NCBI GenBank assembly: GCA_002704625.1
Contig: PAGZ01000040.1
Coordinates: 46,364 to 110,363 of the forward strand
DNA from: Candidatus Pelagibacter sp.
Lineage (GTDB): Bacteria > Pseudomonadota > Alphaproteobacteria > Pelagibacterales > Pelagibacteraceae
Length of the DNA stretch: 64,000 nucleotides
Reading direction: 5' to 3'
In this document: in pieces, positions 1 to 8,794 of the stretch
How positions within the stretch are numbered: position 1 is the first letter of the stretch
How the letters are laid out: each line of letters begins with the position of its first letter
The notes under the pieces: model-generated
Databases searched by the model: none
Seen by the model: the letters and a program-made list of their open reading frames with translations, nothing else
Told to the model about the DNA's origin: nothing
Program-made: the position numbers and the translations under genes

Positions 1-1
1 T

Positions 2-763
2 TCCAAAGAAATAAATCACTCAAAAGGATCATCTCTTAATAAAAGGGTCTTATCTTCAATAAAAAAAACGAGATATGTTATTGCAAATTCTAATTTTACT
101 AAAAATTTAGCTGTAACAATTGGAGTGCCAGAAAAAAAAATTCATATAATTCATCCAGGTTGTGATGAACCATTAACAATAGATAGTATCAATCAATCTC
201 AATCAGATAAAATATATGATAATTCGTTTCCAAAGATTTTAACAGTTGCTAGATTGGATAAAAGAAAAAACCACAAAAATATCTTAATGTGTATAAGGAA
301 CCTAAAAGAAAAATTTCCCAAAATAAAATATGTAAGTGTTGGAGATGGTGAAGAAAAAAAAGAACTTATTGCTCTTGCAAAACAATTGAAAATTGAAAAT
401 GAAGTTGTTTTTCTAAATAGAACTAATGAAAAGTTAAAAGCTGCTTTAATTAAAAATTCAAACTTATTTTTAATGCCATCAATTATTTATAAGAAATCTG
501 TAGAGGGTTTTGGTATATCATTTGTTGAAGCAGCAAGTTATGGTGTTGGATCAATAGGGGGGAAAGATGGTGGAGAAAATGATGCTATAGTTGATGGTGA
601 AACTGGAATTATTTGTGATGGTAATAACATTAACTCAATTTATGAAAGTATCATTAAATTTTTTGAAAATGAAAATTATAAAAATTTTGGTATAAATGCC
701 TTAAATTTTTCAGAAAACTTCTCTTGGAACAAAACTGTAAAAAAGTATTTAAGTTTAATTTAA
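2..763 (+). CDS. Glycosyltransferase family 4 (GT-B), 5' end cut by window
   Basis: Retaining GT-B glycosyltransferase that would move a sugar from a nucleotide donor during surface polysaccharide assembly. The frame is open from base 2. The residues before the GTG at 125 include YVIANSNFTKNLA followed by GVPEKKIHIIHPG, the usual GT4 linker between the two Rossmann domains, so that GTG is internal and the true start lies left of the window. The visible C-terminal domain has the donor-site region EGFGISFVEAASYG with the E-x7-E pattern of the family. It ends overlapping the convergent GT9 gene by 9 bases. Donor and acceptor cannot be inferred. Confidence 0.85.
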   Translation, partial: SKEINHSKGSSLNKRVLSSIKKTRYVIANSNFTKNLAVTIGVPEKKIHIIHPGCDEPLTIDSINQSQSDKIYDNSFPKILTVARLDKRKNHKNILMCIRNLKEKFPKIKYVSVGDGEEKKELIALAKQLKIENEVVFLNRTNEKLKAALIKNSNLFLMPSIIYKKSVEGFGISFVEAASYGVGSIGGKDGGENDAIVDGETGIICDGNNINSIYESIIKFFENENYKNFGINALNFSENFSWNKTVKKYLSLI

Positions 764-1690
764 TTCTTGCCTTACTTTTTCGTAGACATCAGAAACATTT
801 AAATCTTTCAGGTCATTTACCTTAATTGGTTTAAAATTTTCGCTTTCAATACTTACTTTTTCAGGAGTTGTGTGACTTCCAAATAAAACTAATCCTTTTT
901 TATTTAGATGAGCACATATGTGTGCTGGTCCAGTATCATTGGAAATAATATAACTTGCATTATCAATAAAACTTATTAACTCAGAAATATTTAATGCATT
1001 ACCTTTGTTCAAAATTATATCTATTTTAAGATTTTTTGCTTCATCAATCTCATTTGGTCCAGGAGCAACTGCTATATTATATTTATTTCCATAATCTCTT
1101 TTTATTATTTTAATTAAATCTTTAAAATAAGGCCATTTTTTTTTAACTAACTTAGGTGAACAAAAAGGAAAGATTAAAATATATTTTCCATCGAAGTTTT
1201 GATTAATTATATTACTAATATTTTTAATAGACCATTTTAGATTTGGTTTTTTTGTAAATTTAATTTCTTTTATTCCTGCTCTTTCTAATTGATGTCCCAT
1301 TCTTTCTAAAACTGGAAGATTAATTTCTTGTAATATTTTTTCTTTAGAAGAGAAAGATCTGCTATCAGACCAAAAAATATCTTTTTTAAAAAAAAATTTT
1401 TTATAAAATCTAGTTCTTGAAGAGTTCTGAAGATCAAAAACTTTCGTGAAATTAAACCTATCTATCATTTTTTTTAATTTATATAGGTAAAAAATATTCC
1501 ATCTAGGTAATCTTTTATCAATTAAAACTCCGTCTAAATATGGACAAGAGTACATAAAATCTGCATAAGGCGGTGTGGTTAATAATAATATTTTTTCAGT
1601 TGGAAAATTATTTTTAATATCATTAATTGCACCGTTTGCTTGTATAAGATCTCCTAAAGATCCATGCTTAATTATTAAGATATTAGACAA
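755..1690 (-). CDS. Glycosyltransferase family 9 (heptosyltransferase-like)
   Basis: ADP-heptose:LPS heptosyltransferase-type GT-B enzyme of about 311 residues, expected to act at the inner membrane on the LPS core. The N-terminus has the family motif GSLGDLIQA, and the C-terminal half has SNDTGPAHICAHL, the nucleotide-sugar binding signature. I chose the TTG at 1690, which gives LSNILIIKHGSLGD and starts 5 bases after the speD-speE stop. The ATG at 1726 would add 12 residues unlike the family and overlap the upstream gene by 31 bases. It is the last gene of the mtnP-mtnA-aldolase-speDE run, with no obvious link to polyamines. Exact sugar specificity is unknown. Confidence 0.8.
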   Translation of the reverse strand: MSNILIIKHGSLGDLIQANGAINDIKNNFPTEKILLLTTPPYADFMYSCPYLDGVLIDKRLPRWNIFYLYKLKKMIDRFNFTKVFDLQNSSRTRFYKKFFFKKDIFWSDSRSFSSKEKILQEINLPVLERMGHQLERAGIKEIKFTKKPNLKWSIKNISNIINQNFDGKYILIFPFCSPKLVKKKWPYFKDLIKIIKRDYGNKYNIAVAPGPNEIDEAKNLKIDIILNKGNALNISELISFIDNASYIISNDTGPAHICAHLNKKGLVLFGSHTTPEKVSIESENFKPIKVNDLKDLNVSDVYEKVRQELN

Positions 1691-1695
1691 CGTGA

Positions 1696-2736
1696 CTATT
1701 TGTGAGATGATGAAGCAAAATTCCATCTACAATCAAAACTAGGAATAAATACTTCTGAAATTTCTGCATTTCCAAAATTAGTTTTTAGTAATTCAACCCA
1801 ATTTCTAACTTGCTTAGGTTTTTTAGACATGCAACCAACTTGGGCTGTAATAACTCCTCCGGGCTTAAGAATTCTTTTTAAACCTTTCATGTTCTTTGCG
1901 GCTAAGTTTATACAAAAATCGTCATCGTTAAGATCCACAAAAATTTTATCGTATTTTTGATCTTTGACTTTTTTAATACTCTCGAAAGCATCGCCCCAAT
2001 AAGTCATCACTTTGTTGTTTGCTTTTATATCACCGCAAACTTTTGGAAGATGTTTTTGACAAACTTTTACCACTTCAGGATCTAATTCGTACCAATCAAC
2101 TAAATCAAAACCTTTTGATGAAAGTTCTCTGGCTACACCACCATCTCCGCCACCAATTATTGCTGCACTAGAATTATCTTTTGATAAGCTTAGGGATGAA
2201 TTAACGAATTGACCGCTATATTTTTTTTCATCTTTTTCGGCCACTTGTAATTCGCTATCTATAAATAGAGCATTGCCAAACTCTTCTAATTTTAAAATTT
2301 CAATGTGCTGACCAGCTTTTGATACAAAATTTTCTAATGCATCGTCTACAATATAATATTTTTTGTGTCCTGGCGTACTATATATATCCTCATATATGCC
2401 TTTGTTGCTTCTATCAAAACTTCTAACTACTGCTCTTTTGTGTTTAATTTCAGTTTTTAAAACATCAAGAGCTGCTCTTGGTGAAATTTTTCCGCAAGTA
2501 AAAAAATCAAAACTAATTATACCTCTTTCTGGAAAAGTATGAAAACTCATATGACTTTCGGCTAGTAGAGCTAAACAAGTGTATCCTTGGGGTTTGAATA
2601 CTTTTTCAGAAATATTCAATACTTCAATTTTAGCCTTTTTAGCAATTTTATATATGACCTTGTTGTAAAAATTAGGAGAGTACTCCTTTTTTACACCTAA
2701 AAAATCTATTGTTACGTGTTCACCAACTTTTTTCAT
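1696..2736 (-). CDS. speD-speE: AdoMet decarboxylase-spermidine synthase fusion
   Basis: One 346-residue chain joins two polyamine enzymes. Residues 1-125 are a prokaryotic (class 1b) S-adenosylmethionine decarboxylase. Glu60-Ser61-His62 is the self-cleavage site that makes the pyruvoyl cofactor, and His66 and Cys81 (in FTCG) match the family's processing and proton-donor residues. Residues from about 145 are a spermidine synthase-like aminopropyltransferase with the AdoMet-fold motif GGGDGG (195-200) and VDLND (Asp268, Asp271) where spermidine synthases have VDSTD. Self-cleavage would release a short beta chain and leave the alpha chain fused to the synthase. It lies 6 bases after the aldolase gene, within the MTA-consuming operon. 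The aminopropyl acceptor (putrescine or another amine) cannot be read from sequence. Confidence 0.9.
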   Translation of the reverse strand: MKKVGEHVTIDFLGVKKEYSPNFYNKVIYKIAKKAKIEVLNISEKVFKPQGYTCLALLAESHMSFHTFPERGIISFDFFTCGKISPRAALDVLKTEIKHKRAVVRSFDRSNKGIYEDIYSTPGHKKYYIVDDALENFVSKAGQHIEILKLEEFGNALFIDSELQVAEKDEKKYSGQFVNSSLSLSKDNSSAAIIGGGDGGVARELSSKGFDLVDWYELDPEVVKVCQKHLPKVCGDIKANNKVMTYWGDAFESIKKVKDQKYDKIFVDLNDDDFCINLAAKNMKGLKRILKPGGVITAQVGCMSKKPKQVRNWVELLKTNFGNAEISEVFIPSFDCRWNFASSSHK

Positions 2737-2742
2737 AAAAAA

Positions 2743-3387
2743 TTATCCTTTTTTATAATTTTTCATTTTTCCTAAGACAATTTTCATTTCTTTTTTTGAT
2801 AAAATCTTAGGTATTCCGATTCTTAGTGCATTTATATATTGATGGCAAATATTTTCTATCTCTTGTGCGAGCTCAAAAGCACTGTCTAAATTTTCTCCAA
2901 AAGCTATCTGTCCGTGATTTGAAATTAAACATGCTGATCTATTCTTGAGTGCAGATAAAATATTTAAAGATAAATTTCTTGTACCAAAAGTAGCGTATTT
3001 TGCGCATTTTATGTCGTTTCCACCTGCTACTCCAACCATATAATGAAAAGCCGGAACGGATTTATTATGAGTAGATACCGCTGTAGCACACGTAGAATGT
3101 GCATGAACAATAGCTTTTGCATTTTTTTTATTCACATAAATATCTTGATGAAATCTCCATTCTGATGATGGCTTGCCCTTTTTTTTATCGAATCGACCAT
3201 TGAGAGAAACAAAAACTATATCTTTTGGTTTTAAAGATGAATATTTAGCTCCAGAGGGAGTAATATAAAAACCGTTTACTTGTTTTTCCTTAGCTCTTAC
3301 AGAAACGTTTCCCGATCTTATTGCAGATAAGTTAGTAATATTTAATTTTTTTGCGTATTTTATAACTTGAGCTCTTAATTTTTTCAT
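2743..3387 (-). CDS. Class II aldolase, FucA-like; candidate methylthioribulose-1-P aldolase
   Basis: A 214-residue zinc aldolase of the L-fuculose-1-phosphate aldolase/AraD/MtnB superfamily. It resembles FucA along its length: GNVSVR (26-31), ITPSG, PSSEWRFH with the catalytic Glu76, zinc ligands His95 and His97 in VHAH and His158 in SNHG, and YATFGT. Its start overlaps the mtnA stop (ATGA), and speD-speE follows. In this setting the likely substrate is methylthioribulose-1-phosphate, cleaved to DHAP and 2-methylthioacetaldehyde as in the DHAP shunt. An alternative is MtnB dehydratase, but the closeness to FucA favours cleavage. No mtnC, mtnD or mtnW is in the window. The fold is certain; the substrate is inferred. 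Confidence 0.85.
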   Translation of the reverse strand: MKKLRAQVIKYAKKLNITNLSAIRSGNVSVRAKEKQVNGFYITPSGAKYSSLKPKDIVFVSLNGRFDKKKGKPSSEWRFHQDIYVNKKNAKAIVHAHSTCATAVSTHNKSVPAFHYMVGVAGGNDIKCAKYATFGTRNLSLNILSALKNRSACLISNHGQIAFGENLDSAFELAQEIENICHQYINALRIGIPKILSKKEMKIVLGKMKNYKKG

Positions 3388-4454
3388 TTAAATAGTGTTT
3401 TTAAACCTTCTTCTGAAGGTTCACAAATACCTTTTTCTGTTATTAACCCAGTTACATATTTAGCTGGGGTAACATCAAATGCTAAGTTCATAGCTTTGCT
3501 TTTTTTTGGATAAATTAAAACTTTGGTTACTTTGTTATTTTCGTCTAAACCTTCTATGTGTGATAATTCTTGTGGATCTCTTTCTTCAATGGGAATATCT
3601 TTAAAATTTTTTAATTTCCAGTCAATTGTTGAACTTGGTAAAGCAACATAAAAAGGAACTTTGTTATCATGGGCAGCTAAAGCTTTCAAATATGTTCCGA
3701 TTTTATTTGCAACATCTCCCGTTGAAAGAGTTCTGTCGGTCCCGGTTATACATAGATCTACTTCACCTCTTTGCATTAAAATACCTCCTGTATTATCAGC
3801 AATTATAGTATTTGATATCCCTTCCTCATTTAATTCGTATGATGTTAAATTAGCTCCCTGATTTCTGGGTCTAGTTTCATCAACCCAAACATGGACTTTA
3901 ATACCTTTTTTATGAGCATGATAAATAGGAGAAGTGGCTGTTCCCCAATCAATCGTTGCAAGCCATCCTGCATTACAGTGGGTTAAAATATTTACTGTAT
4001 TTTTTTTCTTTTTGTAAATTTCCTCAATTATTTTGAGACCATTCAAACCAATGTTTTTACAAAAACTCACATCTTCCTCGCAAATTTCTTTAGCTTCATT
4101 GATTGCTACTTTCAAAATTTCATTGCTATTTACTTCTGATAACTTTTGCATCATTCTTTCTACTGCCCATTTTAAATTAATTGCAGTTGGTCTCGAATTT
4201 ATTAAATCTTCACTGGCTTTTTTAAGAAACTTCTGATCATTTTTTTCAATTAAAGATAAGACTAATCCATACGCTGCTGTAGCACCTATTAATGGGGCGC
4301 CTCTCACCTCCATATTTTTGATTGCATTAATGGAATCTTTAATGGTTTTTAAATCTTTAATTATAAATTGATGTGGAAGTTTTGTTTGGTCAATTATTTT
4401 TACAATATTATTATCAAACCAAATTGTTCTGAATTCTTTACCATTTATATGCAT
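3384..4454 (-). CDS. mtnA: Methylthioribose-1-phosphate isomerase
   Basis: Aldose-ketose isomerase converting 5-methylthioribose-1-phosphate to methylthioribulose-1-phosphate, 356 residues from the chosen start. Cys160 (LTHCNAG) and Asp240 (GTDRTLSTGDVANKIGTY) fall where the two catalytic residues of MtnA are known. RGAPLIGATAAYG near residue 51 is also typical and separates it from the related eIF2B subunits. The ATG at 4454 shares its A with the TAA of mtnP (TAATG overlap). A start at 4550 would add 32 basic residues lying inside mtnP and is rejected. The 3' end overlaps the aldolase start by 4 bases. Confidence 0.95.
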   Translation of the reverse strand: MHINGKEFRTIWFDNNIVKIIDQTKLPHQFIIKDLKTIKDSINAIKNMEVRGAPLIGATAAYGLVLSLIEKNDQKFLKKASEDLINSRPTAINLKWAVERMMQKLSEVNSNEILKVAINEAKEICEEDVSFCKNIGLNGLKIIEEIYKKKKNTVNILTHCNAGWLATIDWGTATSPIYHAHKKGIKVHVWVDETRPRNQGANLTSYELNEEGISNTIIADNTGGILMQRGEVDLCITGTDRTLSTGDVANKIGTYLKALAAHDNKVPFYVALPSSTIDWKLKNFKDIPIEERDPQELSHIEGLDENNKVTKVLIYPKKSKAMNLAFDVTPAKYVTGLITEKGICEPSEEGLKTLFK

Positions 4455-5326
4455 TATTTTTTTAAAACTCTTCCAGCAATATACTCTAATTTTTTTATTG
4501 TTTTTTTTGTTCTTAGCTTTGGATCGGTAATAATAGCAGTATCTAAACAATTATTTGCTGGATCTTTATTAACTGAAAAATCCTTATAAGTCTTTATAAC
4601 TTCTTTAACCATGTTTTGGGCATTATCGGCATTTTTCCGCAAAGTTTTAATTACCATCGAAACATCAACTTCGTCATGTTCAGAATGCCAACAATCATAA
4701 TCGGTAACCATAGCAACTGTGCAATATCTTATTTCAGCTTCTCTAGCTAATTTAGCTTCTGGCATATTTGTCATACCAATTACATCTGCTTTCCATGATC
4801 TATATAAATTTGATTCAGCTAAAGTTGAAAACTGTGGGCCTTCCATTACAACGTAGATCCCGCCCGTTTGATAATTAATATTTAATTTTTTCAAGGCAGC
4901 CTCGCAGCATTCCCCGAGACCTTTACTTGTAGGTTTAGCCATTGAAACATGCGCAACTATTTCTTGATCAAAGAAGGTTTTTTCTCTGGAAAAAGTTCTG
5001 TCAATAAATTGGTCGATTATCACGAAAGTACCTGGGCTTAAATTTTCTTTTAAAGAGCCGACTGCAGAAACGGAAATAATATCTGTGACATTTTGTTGTT
5101 TCATTGCATCAATGTTTGCTCTAAAGTTTATTTTAGTTGGGCTAATTTTATGACCCCTAGAATGTCTAGGCAAAAAGCATATATCAACGCCTTCGAATTT
5201 TGCAGACATAATATCATCAGAAGGTTGTCCCCAGGATGTTTTGACTTTTTTCCACTTTGGATTTTCAAAACCCTCCATTTTATACAGGCCGCTTCCACCA
5301 ATTATCCCAAGCTTTCTATTTTTCAT
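4454..5326 (-). CDS. mtnP: 5'-methylthioadenosine phosphorylase
   Basis: Phosphorolyses methylthioadenosine, the by-product of spermidine synthesis, to adenine and 5-methylthioribose-1-phosphate. It has 290 residues. GGSGLY at the N-terminus and RHSRGH bind phosphate, MEGPQFST and GMTNMPEA form the ribose/base pocket, and TDYDCWH carries the Asp pair typical of MTA phosphorylases (6-aminopurine specificity) rather than inosine/guanosine enzymes. First gene of the operon, divergent from apt across 43 bases. The two products feed mtnA (same operon) and apt (opposite strand). Confidence 0.95.
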   Translation of the reverse strand: MKNRKLGIIGGSGLYKMEGFENPKWKKVKTSWGQPSDDIMSAKFEGVDICFLPRHSRGHKISPTKINFRANIDAMKQQNVTDIISVSAVGSLKENLSPGTFVIIDQFIDRTFSREKTFFDQEIVAHVSMAKPTSKGLGECCEAALKKLNINYQTGGIYVVMEGPQFSTLAESNLYRSWKADVIGMTNMPEAKLAREAEIRYCTVAMVTDYDCWHSEHDEVDVSMVIKTLRKNADNAQNMVKEVIKTYKDFSVNKDPANNCLDTAIITDPKLRTKKTIKKLEYIAGRVLKK

Positions 5327-5369
5327 GATTTAATTATTAATCTTTTTTTGTTAGATAATGAAGTGAAAT

Positions 5370-5897
5370 ATGGATTTAAAAAAATATATAAGATCTATTC
5401 CAGATTACCCAAAAAAAGGCATTTTATTTAGAGATATTACTACTTTGATAAAAAACCCTGAGGCTTTTAATTTCACTATTGATAAGATTGTTGATATATC
5501 CAAAAAAGTTAAATTCGATAAAATTTCTGCTATTGAATCAAGAGGATTCGTTTTTGCTTCAGCTGTGTCCTATAAGTTAAAAAAACCATTAATTATGATG
5601 AGAAAAAAAAATAAACTTCCAGCAGAAAGATATTCAGTTGATTTTGAATTAGAATATGGAAAAGCAACTATAGAAATACATAAAGATTCTATAAATAAAA
5701 ATGATAACGTTTTAATTATAGATGACTTAATAGCAACTGGAGGGACGGCTGAAGCTGGTGCTAAATTAGTAGAAATATCTGAAGGCAAAGTAGCAGGTTT
5801 TGTTTTTATAATCGATTTATTTGACCTTGGCGGTAATCAAAAACTTAAAGATAAATCTTATTTCACCGAGAGCTTAATTAAGTTCCCAGGTCACTAA
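5370..5897 (+). CDS. apt: Adenine phosphoribosyltransferase
   Basis: Salvages adenine with PRPP to AMP in the cytoplasm. The protein has 175 residues, usual for Apt. IRSIPDYPKKGILFRDIT at the N-terminus is the classic Apt opening, SRGFVF is the flexible-loop region, and VLIIDDLIATGGT is the PRPP-binding loop. It is divergent from mtnP, whose product is adenine, so the pair probably shares one control region of 43 bases. It ends 2 bases from the convergent epimerase gene. Confidence 0.95.
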   Translation: MDLKKYIRSIPDYPKKGILFRDITTLIKNPEAFNFTIDKIVDISKKVKFDKISAIESRGFVFASAVSYKLKKPLIMMRKKNKLPAERYSVDFELEYGKATIEIHKDSINKNDNVLIIDDLIATGGTAEAGAKLVEISEGKVAGFVFIIDLFDLGGNQKLKDKSYFTESLIKFPGH

Positions 5898-5899
5898 AT

Positions 5900-6913
5900 C
5901 TATATTTCTTTGTTTTTCCACGTTTCGGGTGTAAGGTCATTGGTAATTTCCAATTCAATATTATAATCGAAAGGTCTAACACCTCTTGTTTTTATATATT
6001 CGTAAGTTTTTTTAATACCTTCATCAAGACTAGTTTTGGTTTTGTAATCTAAAAATTTTCTAGCTTTGTCTGAAGAACATAAAGCATGTTTAACTTCTCT
6101 TGGTCGATCCTTTTTATAAATCGGTTTTAAATTTACACCTGTAAGGTTTGTGCAAATCTCAGCAACATTGTTTATTGTAACAAATTCTTCATCTGGCCCA
6201 ATGTTTATAGTTTGTTTATTCAAATTTTTTTGGTCAAGCATTGGGATCATACAACTTAAACAATCGTCTATGTAAGAAAAACATCTTTTTTGATTGCCGT
6301 CTCCATAAATGATTGGTGCTTTACCTTGCATCATTCTATTTAACATAATTGATATTACATTTCTAAATGGATCGTCATACTTTTGTCTTGGACCAATAAT
6401 ATTATGGGGTACTGCGATCACCCACTCGATATTATTCAGTTCACAAAGATTTGCTAACACCTCCTCGGCGGCTACTTTGGAAATTGCATAAGGATCCACT
6501 GGCCTGGGTTTCATTTCTTCCGTGAAAGGTGTTTGTTGATCTCCATATCTTGCCATAGATGAACAAAAGATAATTCTTTTTACTTTCTCATTTACTGCAG
6601 CAGTAAATATTGAAATAGATGCTAAATAATTATTTTTTGTTATTTCGTATGGAGAAAATACTGAAAGACCTTCGTGAGCTGTAGCTGCGCAGTGATAAAC
6701 AACATCAACACCTTTCATAATTTCTTTAATTTTCTTCAAATTACAACAATCTACTTCGTGAAATTCAATATTTTTTGGAACATTATCTCGATAACCCCCT
6801 ATCATATTATCGATGCCGACAACTGAATAATTCATTTTTGCTAGTCTTTCAGCCAGGTGTGATCCTAGAAATCCGGCAACGCCGGTAATTAAAATTTTTT
6901 GGGGTTTAGACAT
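5900..6913 (-). CDS. NAD-dependent sugar-nucleotide epimerase/dehydratase (extended SDR)
   Basis: Extended short-chain dehydrogenase of 337 residues acting on a nucleotide sugar. The N-terminal NAD loop is TGVAGFLGSH, the catalytic Tyr-Lys pair sits in YAISK, CSSMARYG replaces the usual Ser/Thr segment, and YGDGNQKRCFSYIDD is the substrate-binding stretch of UDP-galactose 4-epimerase relatives. The C-terminus carries about 30 extra residues. It looks less AT-rich than its right-hand neighbours and may be older in the genome. The sugar is not identifiable; UDP-hexose 4-epimerase is the simplest guess. Confidence 0.8.
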   Translation of the reverse strand: MSKPQKILITGVAGFLGSHLAERLAKMNYSVVGIDNMIGGYRDNVPKNIEFHEVDCCNLKKIKEIMKGVDVVYHCAATAHEGLSVFSPYEITKNNYLASISIFTAAVNEKVKRIIFCSSMARYGDQQTPFTEEMKPRPVDPYAISKVAAEEVLANLCELNNIEWVIAVPHNIIGPRQKYDDPFRNVISIMLNRMMQGKAPIIYGDGNQKRCFSYIDDCLSCMIPMLDQKNLNKQTINIGPDEEFVTINNVAEICTNLTGVNLKPIYKKDRPREVKHALCSSDKARKFLDYKTKTSLDEGIKKTYEYIKTRGVRPFDYNIELEITNDLTPETWKNKEI

Positions 6914-6958
6914 TTTAAAATTATTTTTGAAGTACTTGTATATATAAATTTATATTAA

Positions 6959-7846
6959 TCAATCTAAATCTAAAAATTTCCTAAACTTATCAATATTTTG
7001 TGATATATAATTTGGGAGTTCATTAACCGAAAGCTGTTTTAATTTAAATTCTTTTCCATATTTGCTCTTTGTTGAGTCAACAAAATGGTTATGATCAATA
7101 ACTCTTCTTTTTATTAAATCGGCTATTTTTTGAGGATCTTTACCAGACATTTTATATTCATCATGATGTTCTGCAATTAACTCTTTTTTATGAATTTCCT
7201 CAGGGCTAATAACTCTTGTAAAATGCCATCCACCATTTTTAATTATTTGAACATCCATGCGTTTATTTTTTTTAAAAAATGTATCTATTCTAAATAAAGG
7301 ATACTTTTTTGGTTTGATTAATCTTAAAATCTCAAACTTAGGTAGATGCTTTTTTCTACATGCCCTGGTTCCATACCACAAAAGTTTATCGTAAAGTAAA
7401 TTGAATTTATAATAAAATAATTTTTGTTCAAATATAGATATTTTTTCTTTTAAAAGATTTTCGTTTAATGTTTCTGGATTGGGTATTTCATCATTGTCGC
7501 TATATAAAATCAAATCGTTATCATCAGCAGACTCTAGCCCTTTCAATAAAAATTCTCTTTGATTTGCTATCCTTTTCATTGCATTGGGTCGCATTTGGTC
7601 AGAGGGCTCTTTAAAGTTTTTGTCGTAAATAATGTTTTTAGGTTCGGTATCATTTACCAAGTATATTATTTTACTTTTAAACTTAGAAAATTTTTTAATA
7701 TTAAAATTTAATTTTTTTTCCTTACCACTATGTGTAAAAGTAGACTCACAAATAACAAATTTATCTACATATTTATCCAAGATATTCAATCTTGTTTCTA
7801 ATATTAAGTTCTCATCGTAATAAAGAGTACAGTCAAATATTTTCAT
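6959..7846 (-). CDS. Glycosyltransferase family 17-like protein
   Basis: 295 residues resembling the GT17 family (beta-1,4-mannosyl-glycoprotein N-acetylglucosaminyltransferase type). The N-terminus IFDCTLYYDENLILETRLN and CESTFTHSGKEK are typical of bacterial GT17 proteins. DNDLILYSDNDEIPNP holds the acidic motif likely to bind the metal and donor, and GGWHFTR is the conserved C-terminal segment. Cytoplasmic, with no membrane helix. It lies 21 bases after the GT2 gene on the same strand, probably co-transcribed. Donor and acceptor are unknown. Confidence 0.75.
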   Translation of the reverse strand: MKIFDCTLYYDENLILETRLNILDKYVDKFVICESTFTHSGKEKKLNFNIKKFSKFKSKIIYLVNDTEPKNIIYDKNFKEPSDQMRPNAMKRIANQREFLLKGLESADDNDLILYSDNDEIPNPETLNENLLKEKISIFEQKLFYYKFNLLYDKLLWYGTRACRKKHLPKFEILRLIKPKKYPLFRIDTFFKKNKRMDVQIIKNGGWHFTRVISPEEIHKKELIAEHHDEYKMSGKDPQKIADLIKRRVIDHNHFVDSTKSKYGKEFKLKQLSVNELPNYISQNIDKFRKFLDLD

Positions 7847-7867
7847 AAAATTAATATTTAAACATTT

Positions 7868-8716
7868 TCATTCAATTTTTATTCTTGGTCTATACCACGA
7901 GCTTTGCCCGAAAATTGCACTTATTATACCTCTAAGCCTATAAAAATATATTAATATTTTTTTTTTGTTTAATAATATTGAATATAAAAAAATTCGAAGA
8001 ATACTTATAAAAAATTTTGGTAAAATTTTTACTAAAGAAATAAAATATCCATAGTATTTTTTTTGAAAATAAAATTGAGACCACATCCAATGCCAATTTC
8101 TTGAAAGTTCCATTTCAAAATTTATTGATTCATCATGTGATTTACCCCCTTCATGGAAAACCTTAATGTTTGGATCTAGATAAATTTTTTTTCCTGAATT
8201 TGTTAATCTTCTACAAAGATCTATTTCCTCTAAATAAATAAAGAAATTTTCATCAAAAAAACCTACCTCTTTGAAATGTGATAAATTGAGAAACATAGCG
8301 TGACCCTTAATACTTTTTACAACCTTAATTGTATTAGATTTAGAAATATTATTTTCTGAAGATGAATTAGTTACTGTCGGTCCTATCATTGCAAAATCAG
8401 GATTTTTTTTTGATGAATGAAAAAAATTTTCAAGTGTTGTTGAAGTTAATTTTGAGTCTGGATTTAGTATTAAAGCATATTTAGTTTTGGTATTTTTTAG
8501 ACCTATATTGTTTGCTTTTGCATAGCCAACATTATCTCCAGTTAAAATACATTTAACATTATCAAAATCTTTTTCTATATTATTTTTGTATTGTTTGTTG
8601 TCAGAATTTTCAATATTTATAACTTTGCAATCTTTGTTTATATGTTTTAAACATTCTCTGATTGCTTTTTCGCTTCTAAAAGAGGTTATAACTATAGTTA
8701 AATCTTTAATTGACAT
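7868..8716 (-). CDS. Glycosyltransferase family 2, rhamnosyltransferase-like
   Basis: GT-A fold family 2 glycosyltransferase of 282 residues. TIVITSFRSEKAIREC opens the domain, NVGYAKANNIGLK and YALILNPDSK include the metal-binding acidic motif (D-x-D position), and GFFDENFFIYLEEIDLCRRL is the acceptor-site segment typical of WbbL-type rhamnosyltransferases. A hydrophobic, basic stretch near residues 225-260 may attach it to the membrane. Given the nearby rmlB/C/D-like genes a deoxyhexose donor is plausible, but this is only context. Confidence 0.8.
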   Translation of the reverse strand: MSIKDLTIVITSFRSEKAIRECLKHINKDCKVINIENSDNKQYKNNIEKDFDNVKCILTGDNVGYAKANNIGLKNTKTKYALILNPDSKLTSTTLENFFHSSKKNPDFAMIGPTVTNSSSENNISKSNTIKVVKSIKGHAMFLNLSHFKEVGFFDENFFIYLEEIDLCRRLTNSGKKIYLDPNIKVFHEGGKSHDESINFEMELSRNWHWMWSQFYFQKKYYGYFISLVKILPKFFISILRIFLYSILLNKKKILIYFYRLRGIISAIFGQSSWYRPRIKIE

Positions 8717-8794
8717 TATTTAAACATAATTGATTTTATAATCTAATTATTTTAATAGTTAACTTAATAGATCATGCTCCGTTTGTAAAATAAT

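Noticed and set aside
1691..1726. ATG at 1726 as start of the GT9 gene
   Set aside because: It overlaps speD-speE by 31 bases and adds residues not seen in the family; TTG at 1690 fits the family N-terminus and operon spacing.
4455..4550. Extended N-terminus of mtnA
   Set aside because: The extra 32 residues are encoded inside mtnP and put Cys and Asp out of the usual MtnA numbering.
3626..4589. Plus-strand open frames opposite mtnA and mtnP
   Set aside because: Shadows of well-conserved genes on the other strand with no family signature.
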